DNA from: Clostridiales bacterium
GTDB taxonomy: Bacteria; Bacillota; Clostridia; Oscillospirales; CAG-272
NCBI GenBank assembly: GCA_022791195.1
Contig: JAAVYP010000027.1
Location: 1-37,630 of the forward strand
Direction of reading: 5' to 3'
Length of the DNA: 37,630 nt
The notes under the pieces were generated by a model. It made no database searches and was not told where the DNA came from. It saw nothing but the letters and a program-made list of their open reading frames with translations. The position numbers were made by a program, and so were the translations under genes. Every line of letters begins with the position of its first letter. Positions within the stretch are counted from its first letter, which is position 1. Shown one piece after another: positions 1-7,642 of this stretch.

Positions 1-576
1 AAACCGGATTTGAACGTTGACACAGATAACGATGGCAAACCGGATGTGAACGTCGATACAGACAAAGACGGGAAACCGGATGTCAATATCGATACAGATG
101 ACGACGGCAAACCGGATATCAACATCGATACAGATGACGATGGCAAACCGGATGTGAACGTCGATACAGACAAAGACGGGAAACCGGATGTCAATATCGA
201 CACAGATAACGATGGCAAACCAGATGTAAACATCGATACAGACAAAGACGGGAAACCGGATGTGAACATCGACACAGATAACGATGGCAAACCGGACGTC
301 AACATCGACACGGATGACGACGGGAAACCGGACGTCAATATCGACACGGATGACGACGGCAAACCGGACGTCAACATCGACACGGATGACGACGGCAAAC
401 CGGACGTCAATATCGACACGGATGACGACGGCAAACCGGACATCAACATCGATACAGACAACGATGGCAAAGCCAATATCAATATTGACACCGATGGCGA
501 TAGAAAAGCCGATATCAACATTGACACCGATGGCGATGGTAAAGCAGACGCGAATATTGATGTTGATGGCGACGGT
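1..576 (+). repeat. 36-bp in-frame tandem repeat, 16 units
   Basis: Sixteen direct units of 36 bp run without a break and continue beyond the left edge. Units 9 to 12 (289-432) are nearly identical at base level, differing mainly at synonymous positions, while the last three units drift to GKAD and GDGDG variants. This fits recent slippage or unequal crossing-over in the middle of the array and an older distal end. Confidence 0.95.
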
Positions 577-747
577 ATTCCCGATATCAATATTATCGGT
601 GCTGAACCAAAAAAAGACCCGCCGGTCAAGGAGCCTCCTGTGACTTCTGATGATTCGCTCACAAAGCTGATGCTGGCTATACTTGGATGTATTCTTTCAG
701 CAACGGCGCTGCTCCTTTTAACAAGGAAAACCGAAGACAAAGCATAA
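1..747 (+). CDS. Asp-rich tandem-repeat surface protein, C-terminal part (5' end outside window)
   Basis: The frame is open from the first base, so the N-terminus lies upstream of the window. The visible 248 residues are sixteen 12-residue units of the form N-[VI]-D-T-D-x-D-G-K-P-D-[VI], then a Pro-rich linker, a hydrophobic segment (about residues 220-238) and a short charged tail ending RKTEDKA. DxDxDG is the core of calcium-binding loops (EF-hand, dockerin, thrombospondin type 3), so a calcium-rigidified stalk is likely. The C-terminus has the layout of a sortase sorting signal; the motif position reads EPPVTSDDS, close to the [SP]PxTG type but with Ser for Gly, so wall attachment is likely but unproven. 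The hydrophobic segment could instead be a plain membrane anchor. Two hairpins follow the stop. Confidence 0.8.
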   Translation, partial: KPDLNVDTDNDGKPDVNVDTDKDGKPDVNIDTDDDGKPDINIDTDDDGKPDVNVDTDKDGKPDVNIDTDNDGKPDVNIDTDKDGKPDVNIDTDNDGKPDVNIDTDDDGKPDVNIDTDDDGKPDVNIDTDDDGKPDVNIDTDDDGKPDINIDTDNDGKANINIDTDGDRKADINIDTDGDGKADANIDVDGDGIPDINIIGAEPKKDPPVKEPPVTSDDSLTKLMLAILGCILSATALLLLTRKTEDKA

Positions 748-773
748 ATGACGATGACCTTTTAAGATGAAAA

Positions 774-800
774 ATGATGCCCTTTGTATGAGGGCATCAT
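774..800 (+). other. Hairpin after the surface-protein gene
   Basis: ATGATGCCCT (774-783) pairs perfectly with AGGGCATCAT (791-800) around a 7-base loop. No T-run follows, so it is not a complete intrinsic terminator; it may protect the 3' end or assist the terminator just downstream. Confidence 0.6.
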
Positions 801-816
801 GAAATAGCTATGTATG

Positions 817-847
817 AAGAAAGCGGCTTTTGGCCGCTTTCTTTTTT
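817..847 (+). terminator. Rho-independent terminator of the surface-protein gene
   Basis: GAAAGCGGC (819-827) pairs with GCCGCTTTC (833-841) around TTTTG and is followed by six T. This is a textbook intrinsic terminator on the plus strand. On the other strand the same stem lies just beyond the stop codon of the Cys-rich peptide gene and may serve it as well, with a weaker T-tract. Confidence 0.9.
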
Positions 848-862
848 GCAAATTCAGTCGAA

Positions 863-1018
863 TTAATTCCATCCGCAACCGCAGCGGTTTTGACTGCAAC
901 CGCAGCGATTTTGGCTGTATCCACAGCGGTTTTGACTGCAACCGCAGCGATTATGGCTGCGTCCACAGCGGTTCTGGCTGCATCTGCAGCGGTTTTGACA
1001 TAAACAGTTAAAAATCAT
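863..1018 (-). CDS. Small Cys-rich 7-residue-repeat peptide (51 aa)
   Basis: Reading the minus strand from ATG at 1018 gives a 51-residue peptide beginning MIFNCLCQNR and ending CGCGWN. It is built of a 7-residue (21-bp) unit, consensus C-G-C-S-Q-N-R, repeated about six times, with CGC alternating with CGR or CGY. It has 12 cysteines and also many Arg, Asn and Gln; there is no signal peptide or membrane segment. Support for real translation is a strong ribosome site (AAGGAAGGTGA, about 7 bases before the ATG), a TATAAT upstream, a stop shortly before a hairpin, and a repeat period that matches codon phase. I do not recognise the family. The spacing of paired cysteines suggests metal binding or disulfide cross-linking; a spore-coat type role is possible. 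The plus strand is also open here but has no ribosome site. Confidence 0.75.
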   Translation of the reverse strand: MIFNCLCQNRCRCSQNRCGRSHNRCGCSQNRCGYSQNRCGCSQNRCGCGWN

Positions 1019-1050
1019 TTCTTTTCACCTTCCTTATCGACTGTATTTTC

Positions 1051-1056
1051 ATTATA
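1051..1056 (-). promoter_or_regulatory. -10 element of the Cys-rich peptide gene
   Basis: On the minus strand the sequence reads CATCATATAATG, giving a perfect TATAAT about 33 bases before the ATG. No TTGACA-like -35 stands at 16-18 bases. The CATATAAT form also resembles -10 elements of sporulation sigma factors E and K, which is suggestive only. Confidence 0.5.
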
Positions 1057-1094
1057 TGATGGCCCGGTGAAAAGGTGATAGGTAGTAGGGACGC

Positions 1095-1127
1095 AAAAAG
1101 AAAAAGACAGCATATGCTGTCTTTTTT
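1095..1127 (-). terminator. Bidirectional terminator, 3' of the GH20-like gene
   Basis: AAAAAGACAGC (1101-1111) pairs with GCTGTCTTTTT (1116-1126) around ATAT. On the minus strand the stem lies just after the stop at 1132 and is followed by TTTTTCTTTTT; on the plus strand it is followed by a T-run as well. Confidence 0.85.
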
Positions 1128-1131
1128 GCTT

Positions 1132-3000
1132 TTAATAGATCATGCTGCCGGTAACGATATCTGAAAATTTGAATACATCCAGATAAGGAATATCGCGCGG
1201 TTTGTCGTAGCAATAGAAGTCGAGCACCGGCTGTTCCACTTCTTCAATTTTGTCGTATTTGCCGGCGCAGTAGTCTTTGAGTCTTTGTGCGGCTGAGCGC
1301 AAACGCTCTTTGGCGCCGCCCATGTAGATTTCCTGCACCTCAAAGCCCAGGGTTTTGTTTTCGTAATACCATTGATCCCGGAAGGCGTCTTCATATAATT
1401 CAAAACGGTTCAGAATTTCGGGAATCCGTTCGTTGGCGATGGCAAGCAGTGTCTCCTTATCACCGGCTTTATATGCTTTGCGTATATCGAGCGAAAGAGT
1501 AGCTTTCTTTTCCAACACCGAGCAAAGCAGGCCGAGAGAACGGAACATGTAGCCGAAGCGTTCATGATCAGCGCGGGCCAATAATTCTTCTGTGTGTTTT
1601 TTGTAAAGGGCAGGGTCCTGTTCGGTAACATGCAGGTCCATAATGCCGCCAAGCGGATCGTTGAACAGCAGGTATTTGCACTGTGATGTCGGATATGGCT
1701 TTTCGGGGTCATAATTGACGCCATGGTTCGGGCAGTCTAAGGTCAAAAAGTCTTCTAAAGAGAGACCGTACAGCTCTTGCAGACGCTGATCCAGCCATTC
1801 GTTTGTCACTTCATCCTGATAGCAGTATTCAGCAAACTGCAAAAGCGCCGGAATCACAGAGAATTGCGAGGCCTCGCCGCCTTTATCGCCCCAACCGGTC
1901 GTAAAGACCGTTTTGACCTTGTGCTTTTTGCACATTCTTAAATGGCCGGCGCTGTTCTTAAGCGAAAGCGTGTTGTTGGGCGCTTGACCGATCCATTTCC
2001 ATGCGCCGCCGGCAAAGGCAAATTCGCCGCCGAACTGCTTGTGGCATTCCATCATGTTGTCAGCGGTGGCCTCATCGCAGTAATAGTCCCAGTAAATCGG
2101 AATGACTTCTTTGGGCTTCGCGTTGACCGACTCTTCGCTGAGACGCTCGGTCGCGGTGTAATAACCGCCGCCCAGCTGCGCGCGGAAGAACATGTCGCTC
2201 CACATCATCGTGGTAAAGCCATAGCGCTTTGCGATTTCCAGCACCTTGTCCAAATGCATGTGCATAAGCTCGGTGACTTCTTTTTTCTCTCCGGTTTGGG
2301 TGAGGTATTTGCCGCGGCCTACATTGTGTGCCTCGTCAAGGCCCAAATTGATGCGGCGGCTGGTGAAGCATTCGGCGCAGGTTTTCAGCATAGCGTCGAT
2401 TAAGTCGTATGTCTTGGGATCGTTAATGTTTAAAATGTAGTCGATATCGCGAATTTCCTCAAAAGCAACCCATCTGAAAATACCATTTAAATGGGCGAGC
2501 ACCTGTATGCAGGGAATCAGTTCCATACCGAGAGAAAGGGCGTAAGCGTCCAGCTCTTTCAGCTCTGCTTTGGTGAACCGGCCGCGCATGTGGCCGAAAT
2601 AGGGATATTCTTCAATTTCATATGTATCTTCGGTATACAGCATCATGGCGTTGTAGCCCATGGCCGATAAATTCCGCATGAGTCTTTTGGCGCCGTCAAT
2701 GCTGAGCACGGCGTTGCGAGAGCAGTCAGGCATATAGCCAAGTGTGTCGAAAGAGGGTTCTTCGGAAAGTGTTTCTTGCTCAGATTTATAGAAAGCAGGC
2801 AGTCGGCCAAGCGCTCTGGTAAAATCAGAAATTTTGTTGTATTCGATTTTTACGCCGTTGTTTTCTTTAACTAAGCGCAGTCCCTTCTCTGTTTTCTCGG
2901 CACGAACCGGGATCGTTCCGCCCAGCTGCACGCCGGTTTCGATAGAGAGCTCATTAATAACATAAGCAAGCTCTTTTTCGCCAGTGAATTGAATTTGCAT
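1132..3000 (-). CDS. GH20-like beta-N-acetylhexosaminidase, cytoplasmic
   Basis: A 622-residue protein that probably releases terminal GlcNAc or GalNAc from glycans. A (beta/alpha)8 GH20-type region starts near residue 85 with DCSRN (92-96), the substrate-binding Asp/Arg strand of the family, and the catalytic Asp-Glu pair is visible at 222-223 in INLGLDEAHNVG, where the neighbouring Asp would orient the N-acetyl group. Residues 1-80 resemble the non-catalytic domain that precedes GH20 barrels. The DE context (GLDE) differs from the usual GGDE, so the exact subgroup and sugar preference are unsure. There is no signal peptide. I start at 3000 because AAAGGATG stands 8 bases upstream; 42 bases of open frame further 5' lack this. 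Monocistronic, with a leader of about 140 bases and its own terminator. Confidence 0.8.
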   Translation of the reverse strand: MQIQFTGEKELAYVINELSIETGVQLGGTIPVRAEKTEKGLRLVKENNGVKIEYNKISDFTRALGRLPAFYKSEQETLSEEPSFDTLGYMPDCSRNAVLSIDGAKRLMRNLSAMGYNAMMLYTEDTYEIEEYPYFGHMRGRFTKAELKELDAYALSLGMELIPCIQVLAHLNGIFRWVAFEEIRDIDYILNINDPKTYDLIDAMLKTCAECFTSRRINLGLDEAHNVGRGKYLTQTGEKKEVTELMHMHLDKVLEIAKRYGFTTMMWSDMFFRAQLGGGYYTATERLSEESVNAKPKEVIPIYWDYYCDEATADNMMECHKQFGGEFAFAGGAWKWIGQAPNNTLSLKNSAGHLRMCKKHKVKTVFTTGWGDKGGEASQFSVIPALLQFAEYCYQDEVTNEWLDQRLQELYGLSLEDFLTLDCPNHGVNYDPEKPYPTSQCKYLLFNDPLGGIMDLHVTEQDPALYKKHTEELLARADHERFGYMFRSLGLLCSVLEKKATLSLDIRKAYKAGDKETLLAIANERIPEILNRFELYEDAFRDQWYYENKTLGFEVQEIYMGGAKERLRSAAQRLKDYCAGKYDKIEEVEQPVLDFYCYDKPRDIPYLDVFKFSDIVTGSMIY

Positions 3001-3149
3001 GTTGTTTTCATCCTTTCGGTTTGGCAAGCTGCCTTGCATCATGTTGCCTTGTTTGCAGGGTCTTAAAAATTGACCGTTGCAAGCTGTTTCGGTTTATGAT
3101 ATCATTAAACAAGATCTTGCCGATTGTATTTTGATTAAGATTTGGTGTC

Positions 3150-3178
3150 ATGTTACCATAATTTGTGCCTATCGTCAA
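3150..3178 (-). promoter_or_regulatory. Likely promoter of the GH20-like gene
   Basis: On the minus strand, TTGACG (3178-3173) and TAACAT (3155-3150) are separated by 17 bases. Transcription from here gives a leader of about 140 bases containing the palindrome ATGATATCAT at 3096-3105, a possible repressor site. The rsmA gene is divergent; I see no equally good promoter for it. Confidence 0.5.
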
Positions 3179-3219
3179 TATGAATTTGGTAAATTGCCGA
3201 AAATAATTAAGGAGAAAAA

Positions 3220-4071
3220 ATGCAGCTAACAAATCCCTCTGAAATTAAACGAATTATGGACAAGCACGGATTGGTGTTTAAGAAAAAATTTGGACAAAAT
3301 TTTTTGATCAATGCGGCTGTTCCAGAGCGCATTGCCCAAGCGGGCGCCGGTGAGTATACATTGGAAATCGGACCGGGCATCGGTACGCTGACAAAGGAAC
3401 TGGCACAGCGCAGCAAAAAGGTGGTGGCGGTTGAAATCGACTCGGGACTCATTCCGGTTCTGTCGGAAACGTTGGGTTCTTGCGCCAATGTCAAAGTAAT
3501 CGAAGATGATATTTTAAAAGTGGATCTGGCAGCACTTGTCCGGCGTGAATTTCCGGAAGGACGGGTGAGCGTATGTGCCAATTTGCCCTATTACATTACA
3601 ACGCCTGTACTCATGCACTTGTTGGAAAGCGGCGTGCCGTTTGCTTCGATCACTGTGTTGGTGCAAAAAGAGGTGGCCGATCGCATTTGTGCGCCGGCCG
3701 GCCATTCGGATTACGGGGCCATTTCAGCGGTGGTTGCTTATTACGGCAAGGCCGAGAAACTCTTTCGGGTTTCTGCCGGTTCTTTTGTACCGGCGCCCAA
3801 AGTGGATTCAACGGTGATGAAGTTGACTTTGTATGATCATCCGCCTGTGGAAGTGGTGTCAGAGCAAAGGCTGTTTCGGATGATTAAGGGCGCCTTTGGC
3901 CAGCGCCGCAAAACGCTGGTGAACGCGCTTGGCGCATCCTTTTCGGATATTGGCAAAGAAAAGATCGGACAGATCATTCAAGCTTGCGGATTCGATAGCC
4001 AAGTGCGCGGAGAGAAGCTAAGTATCGAAGATTTTGCTTGTCTTGAACGGGCATTTGCGAAAATAAATTGA
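3220..4071 (+). CDS. rsmA: 16S rRNA dimethyladenosine transferase RsmA/KsgA
   Basis: Dimethylates the two adjacent adenosines in helix 45 of 16S rRNA using S-adenosylmethionine, a late step and checkpoint of small-subunit assembly. The 283-residue length fits the family. Visible are the N-terminal KKKFGQNFL block (21-29), SAM motif I LEIGPGIGTLT (48-58), the acidic VEIDS strand, and the adenine-binding NLPYYIT motif (121-127). The C-terminal helical region carries FGQRRKTL. AAGGAG stands 6 bases before the ATG. It is followed by a separate promoter for the PEP carboxykinase, so it is probably transcribed alone, divergently from the GH20-like gene. Confidence 0.97.
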   Translation: MQLTNPSEIKRIMDKHGLVFKKKFGQNFLINAAVPERIAQAGAGEYTLEIGPGIGTLTKELAQRSKKVVAVEIDSGLIPVLSETLGSCANVKVIEDDILKVDLAALVRREFPEGRVSVCANLPYYITTPVLMHLLESGVPFASITVLVQKEVADRICAPAGHSDYGAISAVVAYYGKAEKLFRVSAGSFVPAPKVDSTVMKLTLYDHPPVEVVSEQRLFRMIKGAFGQRRKTLVNALGASFSDIGKEKIGQIIQACGFDSQVRGEKLSIEDFACLERAFAKIN

Positions 4072-4099
4072 AAAAATTGTTAAAATAATCACAAGTCTC

Positions 4100-4128
4100 T
4101 TGCAGTTTTGCGGCAAGAAAGGTATAAT
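4100..4128 (+). promoter_or_regulatory. Promoter of pckG
   Basis: TTGCAG (4100-4105), 17-base spacer, TATAAT (4123-4128). The predicted RNA start is about 50 bases before the gene, whose ATG is preceded by TGGAGGAAAG. Confidence 0.8.
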
Positions 4129-4184
4129 GTAATCTGGAACACGATTGAATTTAACAGAAAAAATTATGTTAATGGAGGAAAGAT

Positions 4185-5969
4185 ATGACAAAGTGTGTCA
4201 ACAAGCATGTGAATGCATGGATTGATGAAATGGCCGCTATGACAAAGCCAGATCAAATTGTCTGGATAGACGGCAGCGAGGAGCAGGCGCAGAAACTGCG
4301 GGACGAGGCATGCTCAACCGGCGAAATCATTAAGCTGAATCAAGAGCTTTTACCCAACTGCTATCTGCACAGAACCGCAGTGAACGATGTAGCCCGTGTG
4401 GAGGGCAGAACCTTTATCTGCACCTCGAAAAAAGAGGACGCCGGCAATATCAATAACTGGATGGATCCGAAAGAGTGCTATGACAAGCTGTCCAAGCTGT
4501 TTGAAGGCTCGATGAAGGGCAGAACCATGTATGTAATTCCCTATTCGATGGGCGTGGTTGGTTCTGACTTTGCTAAAATCGGTATTGAGCTGACCGATTC
4601 AATTTACGTTTGTCTCAATATGTTGATTATGACCCGCGTGGGCGACCATGTGTTAGAGGCGCTTGGCGATTCAGCTGACTTTGTAAAAGGTCTGCATGCA
4701 AGAGCCGACGTAGACGAAGAAAATCGCTACATCTGCCATTTCCCAGAGGATAATACCATCTGGAGCGTCAATTCAGGATACGGCGGAAATGTTCTGCTTG
4801 GCAAAAAGTGCTTTGCCCTGCGTATTGCTTCTTATCTGGGCCGTAAAGAGGGCTGGATGGCTGAGCATATGCTGATTCTGGGCTTAGAGGATCCGAACGG
4901 CGATATTAAATATATCGCAGCGGCGTTCCCGTCTGCCTGTGGCAAGACCAACTTGGCCATGCTGATTCCGCCGGAATATTACAGAAACAAAGGATATAAG
5001 GTTTGGTGCGTAGGCGACGATATCGCTTGGCTGCGTGTCGGACCGGACGGCAGACTGTGGGCCGTTAACCCTGAAAACGGATTCTTCGGTGTTGCACCCG
5101 GAACAAACGAAAAGTCCAACCCCAATGCACTGGCTACCACCAGAAGAGACACCATTTTCACCAATGTTGTGCATGATCTGGACAACAACACCGTTTGGTG
5201 GGAGGGCTTGGATGATAACCCGCCTGCAAATGCGATTGACTGGAAAGGCAATCCGTGGGATTATAAAAAATACGACAAGAAAGACAAGAGCACCTGCGGC
5301 GCCCATCCGAACTCTCGCTTTACCGCGCTGGCTAAGAACTGCCCCTGCATTTCAAGCGAGTTTGATTCACAAACAGGCGTGCCGATTTCTGCGATTGTCT
5401 TTGGCGGCCGCCGTGCGAAAACAGCACCGCTGGTTTACCAGTCAAGAGATTGGCAGAACGGTACCTTTGTTGGTTCGATCATGGCTTCTGAGACAACCGC
5501 AGCTGCTTCGGGCGCTGTCGGCGTAGTACGCCGCGACCCGATGGCGATGAGACCGTTTGTCGGCTATGATATGGGCGATTACTTCCAGCACTGGCTGAAT
5601 ATGGGCAAAAAGATTCCGAATCCGCCGAAAATTTTCCATGTAAACTGGTTTAGAACTGATGAAGAAGGCAAGTTTATCTGGCCGGGCTTCGGTGACAACA
5701 TGAGAGTGCTGATGTGGATTTTGGCCCGCTGCGAAGATAAGGTTGAGGCTGTGGATACCGCTATCGGCTTTATTCCGAAAGCAGAGGACATCAATATTGA
5801 AGGCTTGGATATTGGTCTTGATACCATGAAAGAACTGCTCAAGGTCGATACACAGAGCTGGAAAGAGGATGTAGAGAACATCAAAGCTTTCTATAAAGAA
5901 ATTGGCGACAGAGTGCCGGCAGAGTTGTATGACGAGTTGGCTAAACTGGAAGAAAATTTGAGCAAATAA
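4185..5969 (+). CDS. pckG: Phosphoenolpyruvate carboxykinase, GTP type
   Basis: Interconverts oxaloacetate plus GTP and PEP plus CO2 plus GDP; in an anaerobe it may run toward oxaloacetate as an energy-saving step or serve gluconeogenesis. The 594 residues match the GTP-dependent class. Seen are the GTP-binding P-loop FPSACGKTN (248-256), which holds the mobile reactive Cys252, the kinase-2 type GDDIAW (277-282), the oxaloacetate/PEP site around YGGN (199-202), and FGGRR in the C-terminal half. The ATP-type signature is absent. A strong ribosome site (GGAGGAAAG) precedes the ATG; the gene has its own promoter and terminator. Confidence 0.97.
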   Translation: MTKCVNKHVNAWIDEMAAMTKPDQIVWIDGSEEQAQKLRDEACSTGEIIKLNQELLPNCYLHRTAVNDVARVEGRTFICTSKKEDAGNINNWMDPKECYDKLSKLFEGSMKGRTMYVIPYSMGVVGSDFAKIGIELTDSIYVCLNMLIMTRVGDHVLEALGDSADFVKGLHARADVDEENRYICHFPEDNTIWSVNSGYGGNVLLGKKCFALRIASYLGRKEGWMAEHMLILGLEDPNGDIKYIAAAFPSACGKTNLAMLIPPEYYRNKGYKVWCVGDDIAWLRVGPDGRLWAVNPENGFFGVAPGTNEKSNPNALATTRRDTIFTNVVHDLDNNTVWWEGLDDNPPANAIDWKGNPWDYKKYDKKDKSTCGAHPNSRFTALAKNCPCISSEFDSQTGVPISAIVFGGRRAKTAPLVYQSRDWQNGTFVGSIMASETTAAASGAVGVVRRDPMAMRPFVGYDMGDYFQHWLNMGKKIPNPPKIFHVNWFRTDEEGKFIWPGFGDNMRVLMWILARCEDKVEAVDTAIGFIPKAEDINIEGLDIGLDTMKELLKVDTQSWKEDVENIKAFYKEIGDRVPAELYDELAKLEENLSK

Positions 5970-5975
5970 CGAATA

Positions 5976-6008
5976 AAAAAAGAGGCGGCTTGACGGCGCC
6001 TCTTTTTT
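5976..6008 (+). terminator. Terminator of pckG
   Basis: AGAGGCG (5981-5987) pairs with CGCCTCT (5997-6003) around a 9-base loop, extended by flanking A- and T-runs; six T follow. It begins seven bases after the stop. Confidence 0.9.
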
Positions 6009-6060
6009 ACAACAAGAACGGTGCACTTTTAAGAAAAGAGTCGCTGTATGGAGGTTTGAC

Positions 6061-6345
6061 ATGGTTAGACATGTGGTTATGTGGAAATTTAAAGAGGGAA
6101 CAGAGAAAGAGGCTGAGCGTTTTTTGACCGGTCTTGCGGCGCTCGACGGCGTGATCGGCGAGATTCGCTTTTCACAGGTGGGCCGAAATGAAAATCCGGA
6201 GAATGATTATGACGCGGTGCTGATTGCCGATTTTGATGATTTTGATGCGCTGGAAAGATATCAAAAGGATCCGCGGCATCAGGCGGTCGCGGCGATATGC
6301 AAATCCATTCGCCTAAGCCGAACCGCTGTTGATTTTGTTTTATAA
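6061..6345 (+). CDS. Dabb-domain (stress-responsive A/B barrel) small protein
   Basis: A 94-residue alpha/beta-barrel protein of the Dabb family, dimeric ferredoxin-like folds with mostly unknown roles. Recognisable are the opening VRHVVMWKFKEG, the DYDAVLIADFDDFDALERYQKDPRH block typical of the family, and a final Val-rich strand. It covers the whole domain with nothing added. GGAGG lies 7 bases before the ATG. It sits between the pckG terminator and a new promoter. It could be read through from pckG; no promoter of its own is obvious in the 50 bases available. Confidence 0.9.
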   Translation: MVRHVVMWKFKEGTEKEAERFLTGLAALDGVIGEIRFSQVGRNENPENDYDAVLIADFDDFDALERYQKDPRHQAVAAICKSIRLSRTAVDFVL

Positions 6346-6393
6346 AAAAGAAAATTCTTTTTCATAAATATGAAAAATGTTTGCATGGATTGG

Positions 6394-6422
6394 TTGACTT
6401 TGCTTGGGAATGATGATACAAT
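6394..6422 (+). promoter_or_regulatory. Promoter of the secreted-protein gene at 6453
   Basis: TTGACT (6394-6399), 17-base spacer, TACAAT (6417-6422). The start is about 30 bases before the ATG, with GAGGGAGG between. Confidence 0.75.
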
Positions 6423-6452
6423 TAACCTAAATTTTTGAGGGAGGAATCGGAT

Positions 6453-7481
6453 ATGAAGAAGCTTTTTGCATGGTTCTTGGCTGTCGTTCTTTGTGTTGGC
6501 TGCATGTTTGGTGCAGGGATTCTTTCTTCAGCCTTTTTTCATGTGGAAGAAGGCCCGGTAACGCTGCCGTGGAGCGCTGAAACGGATGGAATATTCGTTG
6601 GTTGGTCGGCTATGGTCGGTATGACGCCGATCCTGCTTCCGCCCGGTGCCGAATATAGGGCACAGGGAGAAATGGTTTTTAAACCGGTGAGTCTCTCTAT
6701 GTATATGGAATCTGCCGGATCAATCCGCACTGAAAATCCAGCCGGCCTGCGCTTTACGACCCAGGTCGATGCGAAGGGCTATGCGGCCTTAAAATCGTCA
6801 GGTGCATCATTTTCCTTTGGCGCACTGGTTGCCCCGACCGATTCGATACAGGATGAATTTACCATTGCTGCGTTCGAGGCTGCCGGACTGCCTTATTTAA
6901 AAATTGAAGCTGAGGTATGGCGGACACCGACTGCCTATACCGCCGTGCTGGCTGATCTGCATGAATCTAACTATATGCGTTCTTTCTCGGCCGTGCCGTA
7001 TTTGGAAATTACCTATTCAGATGGTTCTTATGGCATTTTTTATGGTGAGTACGATCCCTTTGCACATTCAGCATCCGTTTACCCGCTGGCCGTAGAGGCA
7101 CTGGCTGATGAGATGGCTTATACCGATGATCAGCGCGCTGTTTTTCAGCAGTATTATGACGGCGTTGGCGTTTCTGTTCAGCTGCCGCCGGCTGTTGTCG
7201 GCGCCGTGCCGGAGGATGCCTATTCAGGTATAGAGGGCGCTGTTTATGATGTGTATACCGAGTGGCTGTGTCAGTTTGTCGAACCTATGCATGATTGGTT
7301 TCAAAGTGACTTCGGCTATCAGGCAACTGTGACCGTGGTGCCTGCCCCTGGTGCTGTGTTTACAGAAAACACAAAGCTGTTTTTGAACGGCGAACCCCTT
7401 TTGACAGGCTATACGCGGCAAGACCACGTTTTGGTCATAACCAGGCGATATGCCTTGGGCAATTATACCTGGGCATATTAA
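6453..7481 (+). CDS. Secreted protein of unknown function
   Basis: A 342-residue protein with an N-terminal signal peptide or anchor: MKKLFAWFL, then hydrophobic to about residue 28. The cysteines near residues 15-18 do not form a proper lipobox. After this comes a Pro-rich stretch and a block beginning GSIRTENPAGLRFTTQVD (about 89-106) followed by SFGALVAPTDS. I recall similar SIR-x-GLRF / FG-LI-P blocks in large surface proteins of Clostridia, but know of no function. The remainder is rich in Tyr, Ala and Asp. I chose ATG at 6453, with GAGGGAGG 8 bases upstream, over a TTG 18 bases earlier. It has its own promoter. The next gene, a GH123-like glycosidase, is 160 bases downstream and may share its transcript. 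Confidence 0.65.
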   Translation: MKKLFAWFLAVVLCVGCMFGAGILSSAFFHVEEGPVTLPWSAETDGIFVGWSAMVGMTPILLPPGAEYRAQGEMVFKPVSLSMYMESAGSIRTENPAGLRFTTQVDAKGYAALKSSGASFSFGALVAPTDSIQDEFTIAAFEAAGLPYLKIEAEVWRTPTAYTAVLADLHESNYMRSFSAVPYLEITYSDGSYGIFYGEYDPFAHSASVYPLAVEALADEMAYTDDQRAVFQQYYDGVGVSVQLPPAVVGAVPEDAYSGIEGAVYDVYTEWLCQFVEPMHDWFQSDFGYQATVTVVPAPGAVFTENTKLFLNGEPLLTGYTRQDHVLVITRRYALGNYTWAY

Positions 7482-7642
7482 GAAAAATTGGCGTGAAAAT
7501 ACGAATTGTCCGCTTATAGGGACTCAGTGCTATGCCTGCGCTTGCCTAAAACGGGTATCAACCCGATTTTATATGCATTTGCATACCCGGTTAATATAAT
7601 TATTATTTGTGCAGCCGCTGAAGCGGCGGAATGGAGAGTAAG

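Noticed and set aside
1-576. Regular 36-bp repeats that might suggest a CRISPR array
   Set aside because: The units are contiguous with no spacers, stay in frame and encode a coherent Asp-rich protein with a C-terminal anchor.
814-1011. Plus-strand 65-residue frame over the Cys-codon repeats
   Set aside because: It starts inside the terminator stem, has no ribosome site, and arises because a 21-bp repeat keeps several frames open. The minus-strand frame has all the expression signals.
7482-7642. Possible riboswitch or terminator between the secreted protein and the GH123-like gene
   Set aside because: Only a 5-bp stem (CGGGT/ACCCG) with a short T-stretch and a loose CCGC/GCGG pairing near the start were found; nothing matched a known class.
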